This document shows positions 62,320 to 64,000 of a DNA stretch of 64,000 nucleotides, one piece after another. Each line of letters starts with the position of its first letter. The stretch's first letter is position 1. The stretch is taken from NCBI GenBank assembly GCA_030549495.1, contig JAUIRK010000501.1, positions 186,001 through 250,000 of the forward strand, read 5' to 3'. A program made the position numbers and the translations under genes. The notes under the pieces were generated by a model that saw nothing but the letters and a program-made list of their open reading frames with translations, was not told where the DNA came from and made no database searches. The DNA is from Nectonema munidae (Eukaryota; Nematomorpha; Nectonematoida; Nectonematidae).

Positions 62320-62526
62320 AACAGAAGAACACGCATTGAAAAAAGATATCATTGAAGGTGATTCTTTTCTTTCTCGTTTAAATAGTAAATTCATTCACAT
62401 GTAACAGATTGGATCGACGTTGAGAGAATTAAAAGGACTGCGTTAACGTCGTTGAATATTAGGATCGCAAAGATGAGAGTGGGAGAAAGGATGCCAAGAG
62501 AGGAAAGAGATGACGTTGAAGTTTAA
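62320..62526 (+). other. Two candidate small exons
   Basis: TTTAG|GA-ACA... to GAAG|GTGATT (62320-62358, TEEHALKKDIIE) can join in phase to an exon at 62408 (WIDVERIKRTALTSLNIRIA then KMRVGERMPREERDDVEV, stop at 62524-62526). The donor of the block at 61901-62068 does not fit in phase. The charged peptide looks real, but I do not recognise it. Confidence 0.3.
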
Positions 62527-62571
62527 TGTGAATTTATGCCACTAGAAGAAGAAGAGCTTGTATAAACAGTT

Positions 62572-62687
62572 TCATAGGAGTCTGTGCATCTCCTCCATAA
62601 ATTTTTCGTAGGCGTGGTCCTTTGACTGCATCTGCTGAATCGCACTCATGCTCTCCACTTCCTTTTTCTTTGAGGCTGAGGAATTCG
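62572..62687 (-). CDS. Last exon of an unidentified minus-strand gene
   Basis: Minus strand: acceptor CTATTTTAG, then NSSASKKKEVESMSAIQQMQ and SKDHAYEKFMEEMHRLL, stop TGA at 62572-62574. The charged C-terminal helix looks conserved, but I cannot name the protein. The exon enters in phase 1, which does not match the visible upstream exon (phase 0), so another exon lies between. The gene is tail-to-tail with MYPT. Confidence 0.65.
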
Positions 62688-63446
62688 CTAAAATAGAAAA
62701 TATGCAGAAAAAATCACGCATAAATGAATTTGCTTGAGGAAAGATTCTTAAATTGAAAAAAATGGATATATTATGGTAAAAAGCTCTGCTATTTGTGACT
62801 GTTTTCCCATCTTCATATCTCGTTGACTCCGGTCTAATACCCTAAGTAAAGTAATTTTTGTTTTTAGATCACTCGTGTTTTTATCTGTATTCAAAAAGAC
62901 GAAATCAACTTAATGTTATTGATAGAGGAGATTTAAGATTATCATTGACCTCATTCGAACCTGACATATCAAGTTTAGCCTCAAAGCATCTAGTTCAAGA
63001 CTCGCACTAAACAACATATTTTTTTTTAATTAAATTTATTTTTAGCCCAGTTAACTATAAAAATAGTGATCAAAAATTTTTTTTGCAAATATTTTAGACT
63101 TTAAAATTTCTATTTAAAAAAGCCACATAAATAATATAGAAGAAACACACGACAATATATAAAGGAGAAGAACCTCACGCCTTGAATGGACTAAGCATTC
63201 AAGCAGGGACAAATACAAATTTATACTTGAGGGGACCGGCTAACGGTACCTGAGTAGAAAAATTCACTGTAATCACTCGCTAAAAGACTGTGAAGCTTAG
63301 CGCTGATGTTTATTCTTGTCGCATCATTATTATAAATAAATATAGACTTTTTGATGTTATCATTCTTGCTGTAAAATTGATTATGGTAATTTTAAAAAGA
63401 TAAATATTTCCTGCCTAGTTTCGGCAAGAGACAAGAAGAATTATGA

Positions 63447-63610
63447 GTGCGAGAATTGTATGCTCTTTCCTCTGTAGAATACAGCCCTTTGCCAAAACTA
63501 GTAAAGATTATGCTAGCAAATTTTTATTTGTTAATCAGACTTACCAAGTTGTTGTAAGGATGCCAAGTGCTTTTGACTGGAAACATATTGTTGATGCAGT
63601 GGCGTGTTTT
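63447..63610 (+). other. Duplicated coding-like block, copy 2
   Basis: Copy of the block at 61901, here with an uninterrupted frame from ATG at 63443 (MSARIVCSFLCRIQPFAKTS). It lies inside an intron of the minus-strand gene. After KHIVDAVAC it diverges from copy 1 and lacks the donor. Likely a partial gene duplicate. Confidence 0.45.
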
Positions 63611-63758
63611 TTTTCGCTTTATTGCCCAAATTTCGCTTTACGAGAAGGGAAGTAGGCAGGAATTTAATTGCTTCTTGTGTCAAGCTTCGTAACTGGGGCT
63701 TTGCCTAAACACTCAAAAGTATGCAAAAAGAACTCATTCCGTGAAGATCGACACTCAC

Positions 63759-64000
63759 TTGAATGATTTTCTTGTTTTTCAGCTCATCCGAAGCGGGGAG
63801 ATTATCCGTGGGTGTTAGCTTGAGTTGTTGTCGCAGTGGAGGCGCTCTGTCTAACGTCTGAGAATTCAAGGGTTTGGGCGGAGCAGTGAAAAGGAACATC
63901 TGGTTTAAAGTCGAGGCATTAGCGTCTGCATCAGCACCACTTTGCTGTGCATTGCTGGATGAAGAAGCAGAGTTGCGAGCTGCATCAAAAACAAACGCAA
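63759..64000 (-). CDS. Internal exon of the unidentified minus-strand gene (runs off the window)
   Basis: Minus strand: an open frame from the window edge reads AFVFDAARNSASSSSNAQQS, then LNQMFLFTAPPKPLNSQTLD and DELKNKKIIQ, donor CAA|GTGAGT. It is Ser/Ala/Gln-rich and then Pro-containing. I do not recognise it; with the charged last exon, a nuclear or RNA-associated protein would be a guess only. Confidence 0.6.

Overview
The window is AT-rich metazoan nuclear DNA with GT-AG introns, dispersed DNA transposons, tRNA-derived repeats and an endogenous viral fragment. No rRNA, plastid or bacterial features are visible. The mix of piggyBac, pogo/Tigger, hAT, MULE and a mononegavirus L relic suggests an invertebrate, with an arthropod the first guess, but the sequence alone does not fix the phylum.

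The backbone is one large plus-strand gene, from about 8.46 kb to 60.15 kb. It encodes a myosin phosphatase targeting subunit (MYPT, PPP1R12 family; Mbs in flies, mel-11 in worms). I assembled it exon by exon: a MyPhoNE-like helix, the PP1-binding RVKF motif, an ankyrin-repeat array, a Ser/Thr-rich middle, the RRSTQ inhibitory phosphorylation site, and a coiled-coil tail ending [14 protein letters not shown]. Splice phases agree across the first 17 exons and again from the large tail exon to the next-to-last exon. Two joints stay open: exon 17 to 18, and the next-to-last to the last exon. The start codon lies in an exon upstream of 8457 that I could not identify.

Region by region: 0.5-7 kb holds decayed transposons, namely a BED-type hAT transposase, a piggyBac transposase split by a hAT MITE, a long inverted-repeat element with a nested TTAA MITE, and an unclassified transposon protein. 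The MYPT introns carry most of the other mobile DNA. Intron 5 has a hAT MITE and a tRNA-SINE broken by another hAT MITE. Intron 11 has a 4.4 kb endogenous L polymerase fragment of a non-segmented negative-strand RNA virus, a minisatellite and a Tigger relic. Later introns have a GTCGAC-type MITE, a foldback around a tRNA-like core, pogo and MULE relics, a nearly complete 3.8 kb piggyBac element, and several small MITEs.

Beyond the MYPT stop codon, 60.1-64 kb holds a duplicated 165 bp coding-like block of unknown identity, and the 3' end of an unidentified minus-strand gene that is tail-to-tail with MYPT.

The most notable item is the endogenous mononegavirus L. It is rearranged internally by a roughly 0.5 kb duplication bounded by 26 bp direct repeats, yet still shows capping and K-D-K-E methyltransferase landmarks in order.
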